Assembly: GCF_963920485.1 (NCBI RefSeq)
Contig: NZ_OY986431.1
Span: 2,046,001-2,110,000 of the forward strand
Reading direction: 5' to 3'
From: Cyanobium usitatum str. Tous
GTDB taxonomy: Bacteria > Cyanobacteriota > Cyanobacteriia > PCC-6307 > Cyanobiaceae
Length of the DNA stretch: 64,000 nucleotides
Shown: positions 29,401 to 38,277 of the stretch, piece by piece
Layout of the letters: every line of letters starts with the position of its first letter
How positions within the stretch are numbered: position 1 is the stretch's first letter
Position numbers and translations under genes: made by a program
Notes under the pieces: generated by a model
Databases searched by the model: none
What the model was told of the DNA's origin: nothing
What the model saw: the letters and a program-made list of their open reading frames with translations, nothing else

Positions 29401-29464
29401 GGCAAGCCATTTGGCGCACCTCTCGGTGCGACGCCCAGGCTCGCCCCATAGGGCGAACCATTTG
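29384..29464. repeat. 30-nt direct repeat, two copies, 51-bp period
   Basis: Copies at 29384-29413 and 29435-29464 are identical at 28 of 30 positions (both begin CCAGGCTCGCCCCATAGGGC). Each contains a short GCCC-CATA-GGGC hairpin. Between them is another hairpin, CGCACC-TCTC-GGTGCG. The first copy includes the thyX stop codon, and the block fills the gap between thyX and dcd, which converge. Confidence 0.78.
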
Positions 29465-29471
29465 CGGGAAA

Positions 29472-30065
29472 CTAGATGCGCGCCAGGGTCACCCGCTCAG
29501 GTTGGTGTTGGTACTTGCCAGCCCGATCTTGATAGGTGGTCTCGCAGGGATCGCCCTCAAAAAAGAGCAGCTGGCAAATTCCCTCATTTGCGTAAATTCG
29601 GCAGTCAGCACCCGAAGAATTACTGAACTCCAGGGTTAGGTGACCTTCCCAGCCGGCTTCCGCTGGCGTCGTATTAACAATGATGCCTAGCCGGGCGTAT
29701 GTGCTCTTACCCAGGCAGATCACCGTGATATTTGATGGCACCTTCATCTTCTCCAGTGCTACTCCCAAGCCATAGGAATGGGCTGGCAAGATGAAATAGG
29801 AGCCATCCTCGTCATCGCGCAGGGGAGCGGGTTCGAGGTTTGCCGGGTTGAACCGCTTGGGGTTCATCACGGTGCCAGGCACATGCCGAAAGATCAAAAA
29901 TTCCTTAGCCGACAACCGCAAGTCGTAGCCATAGGAAGAGCAGCCGTAGCTGAGCACCGGCGAGCCCGCCGTCTCGGGATCGAGGTGGCGCACCAGGCTC
30001 GACTGAAACGGCTGCAACATGCCTGCCGCAGCCTGCTCATTGATCCAGCGGTCGTTCTTCAGCAT
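29472..30065 (-). CDS. dcd: dCTP deaminase
   Basis: Deaminates dCTP to dUTP, feeding dTMP synthesis together with ThyX. The 197-residue trimeric dUTPase-fold protein has LKNDRWINEQAAAG at the N-terminus, GKSTYARLGIIVNTTPAEAG (near 117-136) and GHLTLEFSNSS. ATG 30065 overlaps the stop of the corrinoid-adenosyltransferase-like gene by one base (TGATG). Confidence 0.95.
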   Translation of the reverse strand: MLKNDRWINEQAAAGMLQPFQSSLVRHLDPETAGSPVLSYGCSSYGYDLRLSAKEFLIFRHVPGTVMNPKRFNPANLEPAPLRDDEDGSYFILPAHSYGLGVALEKMKVPSNITVICLGKSTYARLGIIVNTTPAEAGWEGHLTLEFSNSSGADCRIYANEGICQLLFFEGDPCETTYQDRAGKYQHQPERVTLARI

Positions 30066-30682
30066 CAGAGACCTCGGCGCAACTGGGTGACTTGATCAGC
30101 CATGGCCATCAACTCAGGAGTCATGGCTGGCCCTGTCAAAATGACATCTAAATGGGCCGGTCGGCGCTCCAAGGTTGCTAGCACTTCAGCCTGATCGATG
30201 TAGCCCAACTCCACAGCCAAGCCCAGCTCGTCGAGCACCATCAGATCGACCGCACCACTGAGCAGCTGCTCGCGGCTGAAGGCCCACACCTGGCGCACCG
30301 CCTCCAACAACTCGAGCTCCTGGTGGGCAGCTGGCTCTGACAGACAGGCAGGCACGCCGGGCCGCAGCCATTGCAGACGCCCGCACAGCCAGACGCTGCT
30401 GCCGAGGCCCTGATCTACGCCGCCCTTAAGAAACTGAGTAACCAGCACCCGGCTGCCCAAGCCGGCACTACGCAGGGCCTGGCTGAGCACGGCACCGAAA
30501 CTGCCGCGGAAAGGCGCCGTATGGATTTGCAATAAGCCCTCCGACTGGGCCACGAGCCGCAATGCCGGCGCAGCCGCCACGGCCAAAGGGCGATGGCCAG
30601 AGCGCTGAGGTTGGTGCTGGACCGCCGGAAAACCAGCTCCAGAGGAGGAGGTGAGGCCTGAGACGGGCAAGCTCGCGGTCAT
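30065..30682 (-). CDS. CobA/BtuR-type corrinoid adenosyltransferase-like protein lacking Walker A
   Basis: A 205-residue member of the ATP:cob(I)alamin adenosyltransferase (CobA/BtuR) family by its body: LGSRVLVTQFLKGG, LELLEAVRQVWAFSREQLLSGAVDLMVLDELGLAVELGYI and LDVILTGPAMTPELMAMADQVTQ. Where true enzymes carry the P-loop GKGKTTAAxG, this protein reads HTAPFRGSFGAVLSQALR, without the GKT. The Walker B-like LMVLDELG remains. The family may have a changed role in cyanobacteria. ATG 30682, divergent from ntcA and coupled to dcd. Confidence 0.8.
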   Translation of the reverse strand: MTASLPVSGLTSSSGAGFPAVQHQPQRSGHRPLAVAAAPALRLVAQSEGLLQIHTAPFRGSFGAVLSQALRSAGLGSRVLVTQFLKGGVDQGLGSSVWLCGRLQWLRPGVPACLSEPAAHQELELLEAVRQVWAFSREQLLSGAVDLMVLDELGLAVELGYIDQAEVLATLERRPAHLDVILTGPAMTPELMAMADQVTQLRRGL

Positions 30683-30924
30683 GAACAACCTGAATAAAAA
30701 CCTGGAAAATCGAAAAACAGACCTGGAGCGCCGCGAGCAGCCCATGGCCCCGCGGAGCTGAATGTAGCGGGATCGGGCCGCTCCACAAGCAAACGACACC
30801 ATCCCTAGCGGAAACATACGTACTGGTGCGCCGGTGGCGCCGGCGGTGTCATCTCAAACCGTGTGTATTGCTACAAGCCACCCCCCGGGTGATCCTTAAG
30901 GTCCCGGCACTTGCCCATACCTTG

Positions 30925-31665
30925 ATGGTTGGCGCTACCCACGGATTTAGCCGTACCGCCAACACCCCATCGACGGGTGCCCCTGGCGTGGTGGCAGGCA
31001 TGGGCAGCGCCGGCCAGGGCAACCCCACCCTGCTGGAAGTGATCCGGGGCCTGGCCGGCAGCAGTGTCGAGACGATCGAACGGGGCAAGACGATCTTTTT
31101 CCCCGGCGATCCAGCCGAGCGGGTCTATCTGCTGCGGCGCGGAGCGGTCCGGCTTTCGCGGGTATATGAATCCGGCGAGGAGATCACCGTGGCCCTGTTG
31201 CGTGAAAACAGCCTATTTGGTGTGCTGTCGCTGCTTACCGGCCAGCGCTCCGACCGCTTTTATCACGCTGTGGCCTTCACAAGGGTCGAGATGGTGACCG
31301 CACCAGCCACCTCGGTGCGCCGGGCGATCGAGCAGGACGCCAGCGTGGGCTTGCTGCTGCTGCAGGGCCTGTCTTCGCGGATCCTGCAGACCGAAACGAT
31401 GATCGAAACCCTCACCCACCGCGACATGAGCTCGCGGCTGGTGAGCTTTCTGCTGGTGCTGTGCCGCGATTTCGGCGTTCCCAGCTCGGAAGGGATCACG
31501 ATTGATCTGCGCCTCTCCCACCAGGCGATTGCCGAAGCGATTGGCTCCACCCGGGTCACAATCACTCGCCTGCTGGGCGACCTGCGCAACGACGGGCTGG
31601 TTCAGATCGACCGCAAAAAGATCACTGTGTTTGATCCAATCGCCCTAGCCAAGCGCTTCAGCTGA
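30925..31665 (+). CDS. ntcA: global nitrogen transcription regulator NtcA
   Basis: CRP-family activator that responds to 2-oxoglutarate and controls nitrogen assimilation. The core is highly conserved: [80 protein letters not shown] and helix-turn-helix [20 protein letters not shown]. The start is uncertain: ATG 30925 gives 246 residues with a long low-complexity leader, ATG 31000 removes it. I found no perfect GTAN8TAC box upstream. Confidence 0.93.
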   Translation: MVGATHGFSRTANTPSTGAPGVVAGMGSAGQGNPTLLEVIRGLAGSSVETIERGKTIFFPGDPAERVYLLRRGAVRLSRVYESGEEITVALLRENSLFGVLSLLTGQRSDRFYHAVAFTRVEMVTAPATSVRRAIEQDASVGLLLLQGLSSRILQTETMIETLTHRDMSSRLVSFLLVLCRDFGVPSSEGITIDLRLSHQAIAEAIGSTRVTITRLLGDLRNDGLVQIDRKKITVFDPIALAKRFS

Positions 31666-31699
31666 ACGCCAGAGATACTGGGGCCCTTCGCGGACGTAT

Positions 31700-32917
31700 G
31701 TGACGGGCTGGCTGCTGATCCTCGCTCTGCTCGCCCTGGGGGGAGTGCTCTCCACCCTGGGCGACCGACTCGGCAGCCTGGTGGGCAAGGCGCGCTTGAG
31801 CTTGTTGGGGATGCGGCCCCGCCGCACCGCCGTGTTGATCACGGTGCTCACCGGCAGCCTGATCAGTGCCATCTCCCTCGGCCTGATGCTGCTGGTGAGC
31901 GAGCGGCTGCGCACGGGCCTGTTTGAACTCGATCGACTGGAGCAACGGCTGCAAACCAGCCGCAGCCAACTGAGCCGCAGCAACAGCCAACTAGCCAGCA
32001 GCCGCCTGGAGGTGGCTCGGGCTGAACAGGGCAAACGCGAGGCCCAGACGCGCTTTGAGCAGGCCCAAGCCCGGGCCAGCAAATTGCGCCAGGAGCTGGC
32101 GCCACTTTTAGCCCAGCGCAACCAGCTGGAGCTGGAGCGCAGCCGTCTCAGCCAGGAGGTGAAGGGGCGGGATGCGGAAATCCGCCGCACCGAAGCGGAA
32201 CTGGCCCAGGTGCGCCGCCGGATCAGCGCCGGTGCCAAAGAACTTAAGGACCTGGAGAGCAACCTGATTGCCCTGCGTCGCGGCGACGTGGTGCTCAGCA
32301 GCGGTCAGACCCTGGCCAGCGCCAAGGTGACCCTTGAGCGCCCCGAGCAGGCCACGGAGGTGATCACCGCCTTGCTGCAGCAGGCCAATCTCAACGCCTT
32401 CAGGCGGGTGCTGCCCGGCCAGCCCCCCGATCGCCAGATCCTGCTGGTACCAAAGAGCGACATCAGCAAGCTGGAGGGCCTGCTCGCCAAGCCCGGCAGC
32501 TGGGTGGTGAGCATTCTCTCGGCCGCCAACGTGCTGAGGGGCGAGCGCCAGGTGCTTGCCTTCCCAGACCTACGCCCCAACCGCCCAGTAGTTAAGGCAG
32601 GTGAAGTGCTGGCCAGCACCACGATCGAGGGCGACCTCACAGCCCTGGAGCCAGTTTCGCGGCGACTCAACCTGCTGCTGGCCGCTGCCTATGCCCGAGC
32701 CCAGCGCCAGGGCACGTTGGTGGAAGGGCTGCAGTTCGATGCGGCCAGCTTCAAACAGCTGGCCCGGGAGCTGAGCGAGCGCCAGTCCGGCCAGGTTGCC
32801 CAACTAGAAGCCCTCGCCATCAACAGCGCCAGCACCGCCGACCCAATTGCGGTGGAATTGCGCTGGTTGGCGGCCCCAGCTCCCGCCCAATCGGGGCCGG
32901 GCCCTCGCCGCCCATGA
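31700..32917 (+). CDS. DUF3084 family membrane-anchored coiled-coil protein
   Basis: A 405-residue protein matching the cyanobacterial DUF3084 family. Two N-terminal membrane helices (WLLILALLALGGVLSTLGD, AVLITVLTGSLISAISLGLM) are followed by a long coiled coil (residues about 75-185; RLEQRLQTSRSQLSRSNSQL and similar heptads) and a soluble C-terminal domain with LASAKVTLERPEQATEVITA. Function unknown. Start GTG 31700, 34 nt after ntcA. Its stop overlaps the next start (ATGA). Confidence 0.85.
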   Translation: MTGWLLILALLALGGVLSTLGDRLGSLVGKARLSLLGMRPRRTAVLITVLTGSLISAISLGLMLLVSERLRTGLFELDRLEQRLQTSRSQLSRSNSQLASSRLEVARAEQGKREAQTRFEQAQARASKLRQELAPLLAQRNQLELERSRLSQEVKGRDAEIRRTEAELAQVRRRISAGAKELKDLESNLIALRRGDVVLSSGQTLASAKVTLERPEQATEVITALLQQANLNAFRRVLPGQPPDRQILLVPKSDISKLEGLLAKPGSWVVSILSAANVLRGERQVLAFPDLRPNRPVVKAGEVLASTTIEGDLTALEPVSRRLNLLLAAAYARAQRQGTLVEGLQFDAASFKQLARELSERQSGQVAQLEALAINSASTADPIAVELRWLAAPAPAQSGPGPRRP

Positions 32918-33378
32918 CGGGCGCTGCGACGGGCCTGGTGGCAGGACTCGATCCCGGGCGCAGCAAATGCGGTCTAGTGCTGGCGGATCCTGCCGCTCGC
33001 CAGATCCGGCAGGCTGCCATCCTGCCCCCGCAAGCCTGCCTCGCCCTGCTCAAAAGCTGGCAGCAAGTGGGGCTTGGCCAGGTCGTGCTCGGCAATGGCA
33101 CCGGTAGCCAAGACTGGCGCAGCCGGCTTGGCCAGCAGCGGCTGGCGCTAGCGGTGGTGAATGAAAGCGGCAGCACCCTGGCAGCCCGCGAGCGCTACTG
33201 GCAGCTGTGGCCCCCTAGGGGCTGGCGGCGGCTACTGCCGGCGGGCTTGCGCTTGCCCCCCCGGGATATCGACGATGTGGTGGCCCAGCTGCTGATTGAG
33301 CGCTATTGCGGGATGACCCTGAAGCGCAGCAACCAGGAGCTGCTGAGGCAATGGCCGCTGCCGGTCGCCGGCGGCTAA
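32914..33378 (+). CDS. RNase H-fold / YqgF-like nuclease
   Basis: A 154-residue protein with the RuvC/YqgF-type first strand LVAGLDPGRSKCGLVLAD (near 8-25, Asp as metal ligand), VVNESGSTLAARERYW (mid Glu), and PRDIDDVVAQLLIERY (C-terminal Asp pair). These fit an RNase H-fold nuclease such as a Holliday-junction resolvase or pre-16S rRNA-processing enzyme, but the identity to true YqgF is weak. ATGA overlap with the DUF3084 gene indicates one operon. Confidence 0.66.
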   Translation: MTGAATGLVAGLDPGRSKCGLVLADPAARQIRQAAILPPQACLALLKSWQQVGLGQVVLGNGTGSQDWRSRLGQQRLALAVVNESGSTLAARERYWQLWPPRGWRRLLPAGLRLPPRDIDDVVAQLLIERYCGMTLKRSNQELLRQWPLPVAGG

Positions 33379-33384
33379 ATCGGT

Positions 33385-33642
33385 TTAAAAACGGGCCCGA
33401 ACCGTGAAGACGTAGTCACCGCCAGGCTCAAGCTGGTAGTCGACCTTGAGCAGGTAGCGCAGCAGGGCGTCCTGGATCAGAGCCCTGCCCAAAGAAGGCT
33501 CAACGCTGAGTTCACCGCGGTCAAAGGCCCAGCGGAAACTCCATTTGTAGCCGCCGGCACTCACCTCCCCCTCCAGCAGCCGCTGGCTGAAGCTCTGATG
33601 CAGCACCCGCAACTGGGCAGTGGTGGAGGGAAGACGTGCCAT
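33385..33642 (-). CDS. DUF3146 family protein
   Basis: An 85-residue protein I place in cyanobacterial DUF3146: SQRLLEGEVSAGGYKWSFRW, GRALIQDALLRYLLKVDYQL and the ending GGDYVFTVRARF. Beta-rich, soluble, function unknown. ATG 33642. It follows pth by 4 nt on the same strand and is probably in the psbH-tatA-pth operon. Confidence 0.75.
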   Translation of the reverse strand: MARLPSTTAQLRVLHQSFSQRLLEGEVSAGGYKWSFRWAFDRGELSVEPSLGRALIQDALLRYLLKVDYQLEPGGDYVFTVRARF

Positions 33643-33646
33643 CGGC

Positions 33647-34276
33647 TCAGGCTGCCGTGCCCTGGGGCAGAAAACCGTTAATTCGGTTGCCAGCCCGCTC
33701 CAGGCCGAGGCGCTGGATCAGGCCAATACCTGCCTCCACCTCGCGCAGCACCTCCTCGAGCAGGGGCTGCTCGGCAGGCGTGAAGCGTCCAAGCACGTGA
33801 CCAACGGTGCGGGCGCGGCGCTCGCCGGGATCTTGGGCGGGGGCGCCAATACCGATACGAAGCCGCGGAAAGTCCTGGGTACCTAGGTGGCTGATGGTGC
33901 TGCGCAGGCCGTTATGCCCGCCGGCACTGCCCGTAGCCCGCAGCCTCAACTTGCCGAGGGGCAGATCCATGTCGTCAACCACCACCAGCAACTGGGCGGG
34001 CTCGAAACCAAACCAGTCAAGGGCTGCGCGGATCGAGCGCCCACTTTCGTTCATATAGGTCTGGGGCATCAACAGCCTAAGCCGGGCAGGCCCCGAACCC
34101 ACCTCCGCCACCAAGCCCTGAAGCTTTGGCTGCTGACGAAAAGATGACCCACCAGCGCAACTGGCTAGACGCTCAAGCGCCATAAAGCCCACGTTGTGGC
34201 GAGTACCTACGTACTTGGCTCCCGGGTTACCCAGGCCCACCACCAATTGCAACGACAACTCAGGCCGCGGGACCAT
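33647..34276 (-). CDS. pth: peptidyl-tRNA hydrolase
   Basis: Recycles tRNA from peptidyl-tRNA dropped by ribosomes. The protein has VVGLGNPGAKYVGTRHNVGF (catalytic His near 30), MPQTYMNESG, VVVDDMDLPLGKLRLRATGS and GGHNGLRS. Around 209 residues with ATG 34276; TTG 34258 and TTG 34291 are alternatives, all overlapping or touching the tatA end. Part of a psbH-tatA-pth-DUF3146 run. Confidence 0.93.
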   Translation of the reverse strand: MVPRPELSLQLVVGLGNPGAKYVGTRHNVGFMALERLASCAGGSSFRQQPKLQGLVAEVGSGPARLRLLMPQTYMNESGRSIRAALDWFGFEPAQLLVVVDDMDLPLGKLRLRATGSAGGHNGLRSTISHLGTQDFPRLRIGIGAPAQDPGERRARTVGHVLGRFTPAEQPLLEEVLREVEAGIGLIQRLGLERAGNRINGFLPQGTAA

Positions 34277-34514
34277 CGAGAGGCTGCTCAATCAGCTCTG
34301 GAGCATCAGCCCCGGAGGCGTCAGCTGAAACCGGTTCGGCGGTGGTGATCGCCGTGCGCAGCTCCTTTTCGAACTCAGAAGAGGCCGATTGAAAACCCTT
34401 CAGAGTGCGCCCCAGGGTTTTACCGAGCTCAGGCAGCCGCTTTGGACCGAACACCAGCAGCCCGATGGCGGCAATTACCGCCAGCTCAGGCAGGCCAATG
34501 CCAAAAACATTCAT
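34260..34514 (-). CDS. tatA: twin-arginine translocase subunit TatA
   Basis: Pore-forming subunit of the Tat exporter for folded proteins across plasma or thylakoid membrane. The 84-residue protein has one membrane helix (PELAVIAAIGLLVFGPKRLP), the FGPKRLPELGK hinge, then an amphipathic helix (LGRTLKGFQSASSEFEKEL) and an acidic tail. ATG 34514 overlaps the psbH stop by one base (TGATG). Confidence 0.92.
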   Translation of the reverse strand: MNVFGIGLPELAVIAAIGLLVFGPKRLPELGKTLGRTLKGFQSASSEFEKELRTAITTAEPVSADASGADAPELIEQPLDGPAA

Positions 34515-34714
34515 CAGCCGAGGCCGTTCCAGTTGACCGTGATGCCCTCGAGCAGCAGGGACTTGTTGTACAGCTGCAGGATGATCAGCAGAAACACCAG
34601 GAAGAGCACCATAAAAATGCCCATCACGGGCGTGGTGCCCCAGCCGGGAACGACCTTGCCGTACTCAGAATTGAGTGGCCGCAGGATGTCTCCGAGGCGG
34701 GTGCGTTGGGCCAT
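34514..34714 (-). CDS. psbH: photosystem II protein PsbH
   Basis: A 66-residue single-span photosystem II phosphoprotein homologue needed for QA-QB electron transfer and PSII stability. It has [20 protein letters not shown], the GWGTTPVMG turn and a helix ([17 protein letters not shown]). ATG 34714. It is divergent from psbN, the usual cyanobacterial arrangement, and translationally coupled to tatA. Confidence 0.95.
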   Translation of the reverse strand: MAQRTRLGDILRPLNSEYGKVVPGWGTTPVMGIFMVLFLVFLLIILQLYNKSLLLEGITVNWNGLG

Positions 34715-34836
34715 GTCTGCTGCAGCCTCTCGGGCATGGATTCGCTTTAAGTACTGTAAGGGCCTCGCGTACCGCGCCGCGGCGGTCCGTCGAGAGTTGT
34801 GACGCAACCCGTCACCTGCATCCCCCTTCCGCCTCC

Positions 34837-34989
34837 ATGGACCCCACCGCCACCACCAGCTCCCCGGCCCTTTCCGTGGCCCTCGCCGTGCTGGCGGTGC
34901 TGCTTTCGCTCACCGGTTTTGGGGTGTATCAAGCCTTCGGGCCGCCCTCCAAGGGCCTCACCGACCCCTTTGACGACCACGACGACTAA
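34837..34989 (+). CDS. psbN: photosystem II assembly protein PsbN
   Basis: A 50-residue single-span protein needed for early photosystem II assembly (not a PSII subunit). It ends with the conserved [20 protein letters not shown]; the helix is [22 protein letters not shown] 34837. The stop overlaps the GH38 gene by 4 nt tail to tail. Confidence 0.93.
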   Translation: MDPTATTSSPALSVALAVLAVLLSLTGFGVYQAFGPPSKGLTDPFDDHDD

Positions 34990-37904
34990 GCGCTAGGCCA
35001 ATGGGGGCGCACTCGCCAGAATCCCAGGCTCCACGGCGCCAGCAGCCAGGGATCTCCGGTGAGCTTGCCTTTGGCAACCAAGGGCTGATCAAGGCCATCG
35101 AGTCGCTCCAGCAGCTGCCAGCTCTCTCCCAGCTCCAGGTAGCGGCGGCAAGGGGAACAGTTCTGCACGGTGAGCACCACGTCCCCCGAGTCCCCTAGTG
35201 GCCGGCAGCCCAGCAGCAACAGCCCCTCGCCCAGGGGAGGCAGGGCCTGATGTCGTTTAAGCCGGCCCTGGGCCGCCGCCGGCCGCAGCCATAGCGGTTC
35301 CCTGAAGGCCACCGCCTGCTTGGGCACCTGGGCCCGGCACCAGCCTGCTGGGCAGGGCGCCAGGGCCAGCCGCAAGCGCTGCAGGCCGTTATCGGCGCCA
35401 GGATCGGGCCAGGTAGGCGCCCGCAGCAGCGACACACCCAACTGCTCCGCACTAGCAGACACCCCCTGGGGGCCATCGAGCAGCACCGCCAAGCCGCCGC
35501 TATTAGCCACAGAAGCGATCCAGCTGATCGCTGGCAGCTCCCAGCGGGCCTGCTCGCGGGCAGTGACCGGCTGAGCTGGCCGTTCCAGCACGCCACCGGA
35601 GGTATCCGCCGCCCAGCGCTGGGCCGGCTGGGCCAGGGGGATCTCCAGGCGCAGCAGCTCATGGCGCTGGCGCCAGTCAACGCTGAGCACAAGCTCGAGC
35701 CAGGGGGTATTGGCTAGTAAGCGCCCCTCCAGCCGCACCGCACTGGCCCCGCACTGGCCCCGCCACACAAAACTGGTGCACAGCTCGCCCTGCTCCAGCC
35801 AGCTCGGCTCGCCCTGCCACTGCCAGGCCAGCGGATGGTCCCGGTAGCCCGTGGCGATGTCCCAGGCATCCCAAAACTCACCGCGATCGGCAAAACGCCG
35901 CCAGGCCAGCGGGCCTGCCAACTGGGGCTGATCCTGGCTATCCCACAGCTGCTCGAGGCCCCCCGGCCCCAGCTCAAAACTCACCAAACCGTTGCCGCAG
36001 CGCCAGCCCTCTCGCCACACCGGCGCCTCAACCTGAGCTGCCTGAGAGGCCGCCGCTACGGCCGATCGCTCCAGGGGCAGGGCCGCCACGCCCGCCAAGG
36101 GGGGCAGCTGCAGCCACTGGCCGCCAGCCCGGGCCGGCTGGGCCGGCAGCTTCACGCCGCCCCAACTCCAGCTGCCCAACGGCACCCGCAGACTGCGGGC
36201 CCGTGGCGGCAGGGGCTGAAGCTGGGCGACCCACCAACTTTGCCCGGAACCGTCACCAGCTCCTAGCCAGGCCTGCAGAGCCCAATCCCGTTGCAGGCAG
36301 GCGCTGCGGCGCGCTGCCCGCCACTGGGGCTCGGCCTGCTCGAACACCTCCGGAATCGAGGTGCCGGGCAAAATGTCGTGAAACTGCTGAAAAAGCAGCG
36401 TTCGCCAATCGACCGTTTCAGGCTCGCCGGCTAGGGCCTGGGCCAGCTCCGCCTCCCGCAGCAGCCGCTCGAGCGTGCGGTTGTGGCGCTTCTGATCGGG
36501 GCGCGAGGTGGCGCAGCCGCGGTGCAGCTCCAGGTAAAGCTCGTCGCGCCACACCGGCAGCCGGGGCGCCAGCGGCTCGAGGGCAGCCAAATAATCCCGC
36601 AAGCTGCCGTGGTGCTGGGGCGCAGCCTCAGCTTGCTGCTGCCAGAGCCGCAGTTGCTCCAGCATTTCGGCGCTGGGGCCACCACCGTGGTCGCCCACCC
36701 CGGGCAGCCACAGGGCCGAATCAACCCCGGTCGCGCCTTGCCAAGCCAAGCGATAGCTCTCCATCGCCACGGGATCGCCATCGGTGCCGATCGGGGCGTT
36801 GATCAGGGCCAGCAGCTCGGAACCGCAGCGGCTGCGCCAGCGAAACAGCCGGTGGGGGAAGGGATTGGTGGCGTTCCAGGCCATTTTGTGGGTGCAAAAC
36901 CAACGTACGCCGGTGCTGCGAGCCACGGCCGGCAGGCCGCTGGCAAAACCAAAGCTGTCGGGCAACCAGGCCAAATAGTGCTCCAGCTCAGGAAAGCTGG
37001 CGGCGCTGAATTGCTGGCCCAGCTGAAACTGGCGCAGCAGTGAGGAGCTGCTGATCAGCACGCAGTCGCTCTCCACCCAGGGGCCGTTGATCGGTTCAAA
37101 GCGACCGGCGGCCACCGCGCGCTGCAGGCGGGCGAACAGGGCCGGCCGGTGTTGCTGCAGCCAGGCGTAAAGGGCCGGTGTGGAGTGGCCGAAATGCAAC
37201 TCCTCGAAGCGCTCGATCAGATCAAGGGCAGAGGTGAAGGTGCGCTCGGCCGCTTGCCAGGTGTCGGCCACCGGCCAGAGCCAGGCCAGATCAAGGTGGG
37301 CATGGCCCAACACATGAAAGCGGCCTGTCGGCGGCTCGCCGCTGCGCAGCTGGGCAAGCTCAGCCTTGGTTTCAGCCAACAAACCCGCCGGGTCGGCTGG
37401 ATCCAGGGGCTCGAGCTCAAGACGGCTCTCGATCAGGGCACCGTCGTCGTGCACGGGGCTGCGCAGGCGTAACTCCAGCTCCAGGGCCTCCCCCTGCCAC
37501 CAGCGCTCGGGCAGCAACCAGCGGCAGGCGGTGTCAAACAGGTCGCCGCCATGCACCGGCGCACCATCCACCCGCAGCTCCACCTGATCGGCCCACCAGC
37601 GCAGCACCAGCCGGGCCTGAGCCACGGGCTCCGGCTGCTGGAGCTGCAGCCAGGTCGCCGGGCAAACCAGCCGCAGCCGCAGCTCCCGCCACTGGCCACC
37701 CCGCGGCCAAATCACCAGCCCCCGCGCTGCCCAATCCGGGCGACCTTGCTGGCCCCAAGGATCGTCAAGGGCTGGGCCAAAACGCCCACCCGCCTGCACG
37801 CAGCGCCAAAGGGGTTGGAGATCCCAGCGCGAATGGGTTGGCCGCAAACGTGACTGAATCGTTTCAATCCGTGGGGGCTGCCCTAGTCCTGAGGCCTCAG
37901 GCAT
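34986..37904 (-). CDS. glycoside hydrolase family 38 alpha-mannosidase
   Basis: A 972-residue cytosolic-type alpha-mannosidase. The GH38 catalytic domain (residues about 190-500) has the zinc motif HVLGHAHLDLAWLWPV, the nucleophile loop LAWLPDSFGFASGLP (Asp), CTHKMAWNATNPFPH and EPINGPWVESD. A C-terminal beta-sandwich follows. No signal peptide. GH38 enzymes trim mannosides or glycoconjugates; the substrate here is unknown. It lies between psbN and psbI on the opposite strand. Confidence 0.93.
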   Translation of the reverse strand: MPEASGLGQPPRIETIQSRLRPTHSRWDLQPLWRCVQAGGRFGPALDDPWGQQGRPDWAARGLVIWPRGGQWRELRLRLVCPATWLQLQQPEPVAQARLVLRWWADQVELRVDGAPVHGGDLFDTACRWLLPERWWQGEALELELRLRSPVHDDGALIESRLELEPLDPADPAGLLAETKAELAQLRSGEPPTGRFHVLGHAHLDLAWLWPVADTWQAAERTFTSALDLIERFEELHFGHSTPALYAWLQQHRPALFARLQRAVAAGRFEPINGPWVESDCVLISSSSLLRQFQLGQQFSAASFPELEHYLAWLPDSFGFASGLPAVARSTGVRWFCTHKMAWNATNPFPHRLFRWRSRCGSELLALINAPIGTDGDPVAMESYRLAWQGATGVDSALWLPGVGDHGGGPSAEMLEQLRLWQQQAEAAPQHHGSLRDYLAALEPLAPRLPVWRDELYLELHRGCATSRPDQKRHNRTLERLLREAELAQALAGEPETVDWRTLLFQQFHDILPGTSIPEVFEQAEPQWRAARRSACLQRDWALQAWLGAGDGSGQSWWVAQLQPLPPRARSLRVPLGSWSWGGVKLPAQPARAGGQWLQLPPLAGVAALPLERSAVAAASQAAQVEAPVWREGWRCGNGLVSFELGPGGLEQLWDSQDQPQLAGPLAWRRFADRGEFWDAWDIATGYRDHPLAWQWQGEPSWLEQGELCTSFVWRGQCGASAVRLEGRLLANTPWLELVLSVDWRQRHELLRLEIPLAQPAQRWAADTSGGVLERPAQPVTAREQARWELPAISWIASVANSGGLAVLLDGPQGVSASAEQLGVSLLRAPTWPDPGADNGLQRLRLALAPCPAGWCRAQVPKQAVAFREPLWLRPAAAQGRLKRHQALPPLGEGLLLLGCRPLGDSGDVVLTVQNCSPCRRYLELGESWQLLERLDGLDQPLVAKGKLTGDPWLLAPWSLGFWRVRPHWPSA

Positions 37905-38018
37905 CGTTGGATGGAAAGCCGAGTCCCATAGGATGATCCCGCAGCTGCGGGGTCGACGAGGCCCTTAAACGCGCCTGTCACTCCCTGTCACCCGCTCGCC
38001 GTTCCCCAAGGCCGAACC

Positions 38019-38138
38019 ATGCTCGCCCTCAAGATCTCGGTTTATTCGGTCGTCTTCTTCTTTATCGGGATCTTTGTGTTCGGCTTTTTGGCCAGCGACC
38101 CGAGCCGCACGCCGAGCCGTAAAGACCTGGAAGATTGA
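38019..38138 (+). CDS. psbI: photosystem II protein PsbI
   Basis: A 39-residue single-span protein of the photosystem II reaction centre. [20 protein letters not shown] begins the protein and [19 protein letters not shown] ends it, nearly identical to known PsbI. ATG 38019. Its short leader is divergent from the GH38 gene. Confidence 0.93.
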   Translation: MLALKISVYSVVFFFIGIFVFGFLASDPSRTPSRKDLED

Positions 38139-38277
38139 TCAGCTGGCACTAGGCAAGCAAGGTCCTGATTCTGTTTGTGGGATGATCCCCAAAATGACCT
38201 GCTGCGACTGATTTAATCGTGCCGATTTCAGACACGCTTCCTTCAGCACTTCGGGCTCAAGAAGGTCTAAAGGGCTG

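Noticed and set aside
30850-30900. NtcA-box-like sequence (TGT...ACA) upstream of ntcA
   Set aside because: The spacing is 8 between TGT and ACA and the consensus GTAN8TAC is not met; too weak to annotate.
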